Shown in pieces: positions 63,142 through 64,000 of a DNA stretch of 64,000 nucleotides. Source of the stretch: Massilia sp. PDC64 (GTDB lineage: Bacteria; Pseudomonadota; Gammaproteobacteria; Burkholderiales; Burkholderiaceae_D). The stretch spans positions 310,001 to 374,000 of the forward strand of contig NZ_FMZS01000003.1 of the NCBI RefSeq assembly GCF_900101265.1, written 5' to 3'. Below the pieces are notes generated by a model. That model made no database searches. It worked only from the letters and a program-made list of their open reading frames with translations, and was not told the origin of the DNA. Positions within the stretch are counted from its first letter, which is position 1; every line of letters starts with the position of its first letter. The translations under genes were made by a program, and so were the position numbers.

Positions 63142-63147
63142 TATAAT
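63142..63147 (+). promoter_or_regulatory. Possible -10 element for mshI
   Basis: A TATAAT sits 52 bases before the mshI start in an AT-rich stretch. The best -35-like hexamer (TTGGTA at 63114-63119) has a 22-base spacer, which is too long, so this is only a tentative promoter. Confidence 0.35.
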
Positions 63148-63199
63148 CAAGCCTCTACCGTACGTATCTCGACCAAGTCACGGATAACCATCGCCACGC

Positions 63200-64000
63200 A
63201 TGGGTTTTTTCAGTAAAGCAAAGAATAATGCAGCCTGGCTGGCCATGGTGCCGCAACGCGACGGGATCGCGGCGGCCAGCGTGCGCCGTGGCGCGGGCGA
63301 CGGCACGAAGCCGGCCGTGACGCAGGCCACCTTCTTCCCCGGCACCCCATCCGCGGACAGCCTCGAAAAGGCGGCGAAGGAAATCCATAGCGCGAGCTAT
63401 CTTTGCACGACGGTGCTGGCCGGCGGCGATTACCAGTTCATGTCCGTCGAATCACCGAACGTCCCGCGCGAAGAATTGAAAAGCGCCATGCGCTGGCGCC
63501 TCAAGGACATCCTCGATTTCCCCATCGACGACGCCACCTTCGACGTCCTCGACGTTCCGCTCGACCCGAACGCCGTCGTGCGTCCGCAGCAGAGCGTGTT
63601 CGCGATCGCGGTCCGCAACAGTGTCGTGTCCGCGCGCCAGAAAATGTTCAATGCCGCCAAGGTCAAACTGCGCGTCATCGACATCCCCGAGATGGCCCAG
63701 CGTAACGTGTCCGCGCTGCTGGAGCAGGACGGGCGCGGCATCGCCATGCTGTCGTTCGGGGAGGACGGCGGCCTGCTGACCGTGTCGTGGCGCGGCGAGC
63801 TGTATCTGTCGCGCCGCATCGACGTCACGCTGGCCCTGCTGCTCGACGACGACCACGACCGCAAGCACCAGGCGTTCGACAAGATCACGCTGGAGCTGCA
63901 GCGCTCCCTCGACAATTTCGAGCGCCAGTTCTCGTTCATCAGCGTGGCCAAGCTCGTGCTGGCGCCGACCGGCGCCACGGGCCTTGACGAATACCTGTCG
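63200..64000 (+). CDS. mshI: MSHA biogenesis protein MshI, partial
   Basis: The 267 visible codons run off the window end. The protein starts MGFFSKAKNN and has a PilM-like actin-type fold (VESPNVPREELKSAMRWRL, FDVLDVPLDP, IAMLSFGEDGGLLTVSW), as in MshI/PilM that anchor the pilus machine on the cytoplasmic side. In Vibrio mshI lies at the other end of the locus, before mshE; here it follows mshA. Confidence 0.85.
   Translation, partial: MGFFSKAKNNAAWLAMVPQRDGIAAASVRRGAGDGTKPAVTQATFFPGTPSADSLEKAAKEIHSASYLCTTVLAGGDYQFMSVESPNVPREELKSAMRWRLKDILDFPIDDATFDVLDVPLDPNAVVRPQQSVFAIAVRNSVVSARQKMFNAAKVKLRVIDIPEMAQRNVSALLEQDGRGIAMLSFGEDGGLLTVSWRGELYLSRRIDVTLALLLDDDHDRKHQAFDKITLELQRSLDNFERQFSFISVAKLVLAPTGATGLDEYLS

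Noticed and set aside
1-64000. CRISPR arrays, insertion sequences or prophage
   Set aside because: No regularly spaced direct repeats, complete transposase genes or phage structural genes were seen; only the small inverted-repeat element near 58705.

Overview
The window is a high-GC chromosomal segment from a Gram-negative bacterium. It carries two PEP-CTERM sorting-tag proteins, an MSHA-type pilus locus, TadE/TadG-like proteins, a TonB-dependent receptor tail and many c-di-GMP genes. That mix fits a betaproteobacterium of the Oxalobacteraceae, Massilia/Duganella-like. The assignment is inferred from gene content, not from a marker gene.

Layout. 1-3252: a carbohydrate-uptake fragment (TonB receptor C-terminus, flavin-dependent halogenase, secreted GH30 glycosidase). 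3254-7699: transporters, an HD hydrolase, an RNase HI-like protein and two small exported proteins. 7885-28844: an unusual signalling and cell-wall cluster, described below. 28956-38651: mostly single genes (membrane proteins, metallophosphoesterase, M28 peptidase, SRAP, monooxygenase, acyltransferase, diguanylate cyclase, glycosyltransferase). 38685-41234: three TadE/TadG-like genes, followed by tRNA-Leu(UAA). 41569-49754: orphan ParB-like protein, penicillin-acylase-family protein, thymidine kinase, M50-like protein, Prc protease, glycine-rich PEP-CTERM protein. 49896-53212: four-gene acyl-CoA dehydrogenase/MaoC operon. 53217-58633: hybrid histidine kinase plus receiver-GGDEF protein. 58962-64000: MSHA pilus genes (mshE, mshG, a minor pilin, mshA, partial mshI).

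The most interesting part is 7885-28844. It encodes one large penicillin-binding transpeptidase, two Ser/Thr kinases (one fused to a formylglycine-generating-enzyme-like domain), one PP2C phosphatase, two FHA or FHA-like proteins and one divergent RodA/FtsW-like SEDS protein. This is the same inventory as the actinobacterial fhaA-fhaB-pstP-rodA-pbpA-pknA-pknB locus, but arranged differently and in a probable betaproteobacterium. Woven into it are an SPFH/zinc-ribbon coiled-coil protein, a second possible SPFH-like protein, a protein with two Lon-protease-like (S16) halves of which only the second keeps the Ser/Lys dyad, a protein with a sigma-region-4-like tail, an SH3b membrane protein and a 34-residue membrane peptide. 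Many of the genes overlap by a few bases, so they are probably co-translated. The likely theme is a phospho-regulated, dedicated peptidoglycan synthase with membrane-microdomain and proteolytic accessories. Its biological role is unknown to me.

A second theme is c-di-GMP control of the surface. The hybrid kinase and receiver-GGDEF gene overlap by four bases and sit divergently beside mshE, whose product has the c-di-GMP-binding MshEN motif twice. A near-perfect 24-bp palindrome covers the mshE promoter region. Its core (AGGA-N4-TCCT) recurs between a diguanylate cyclase gene and a glycosyltransferase gene at 37597-37612.
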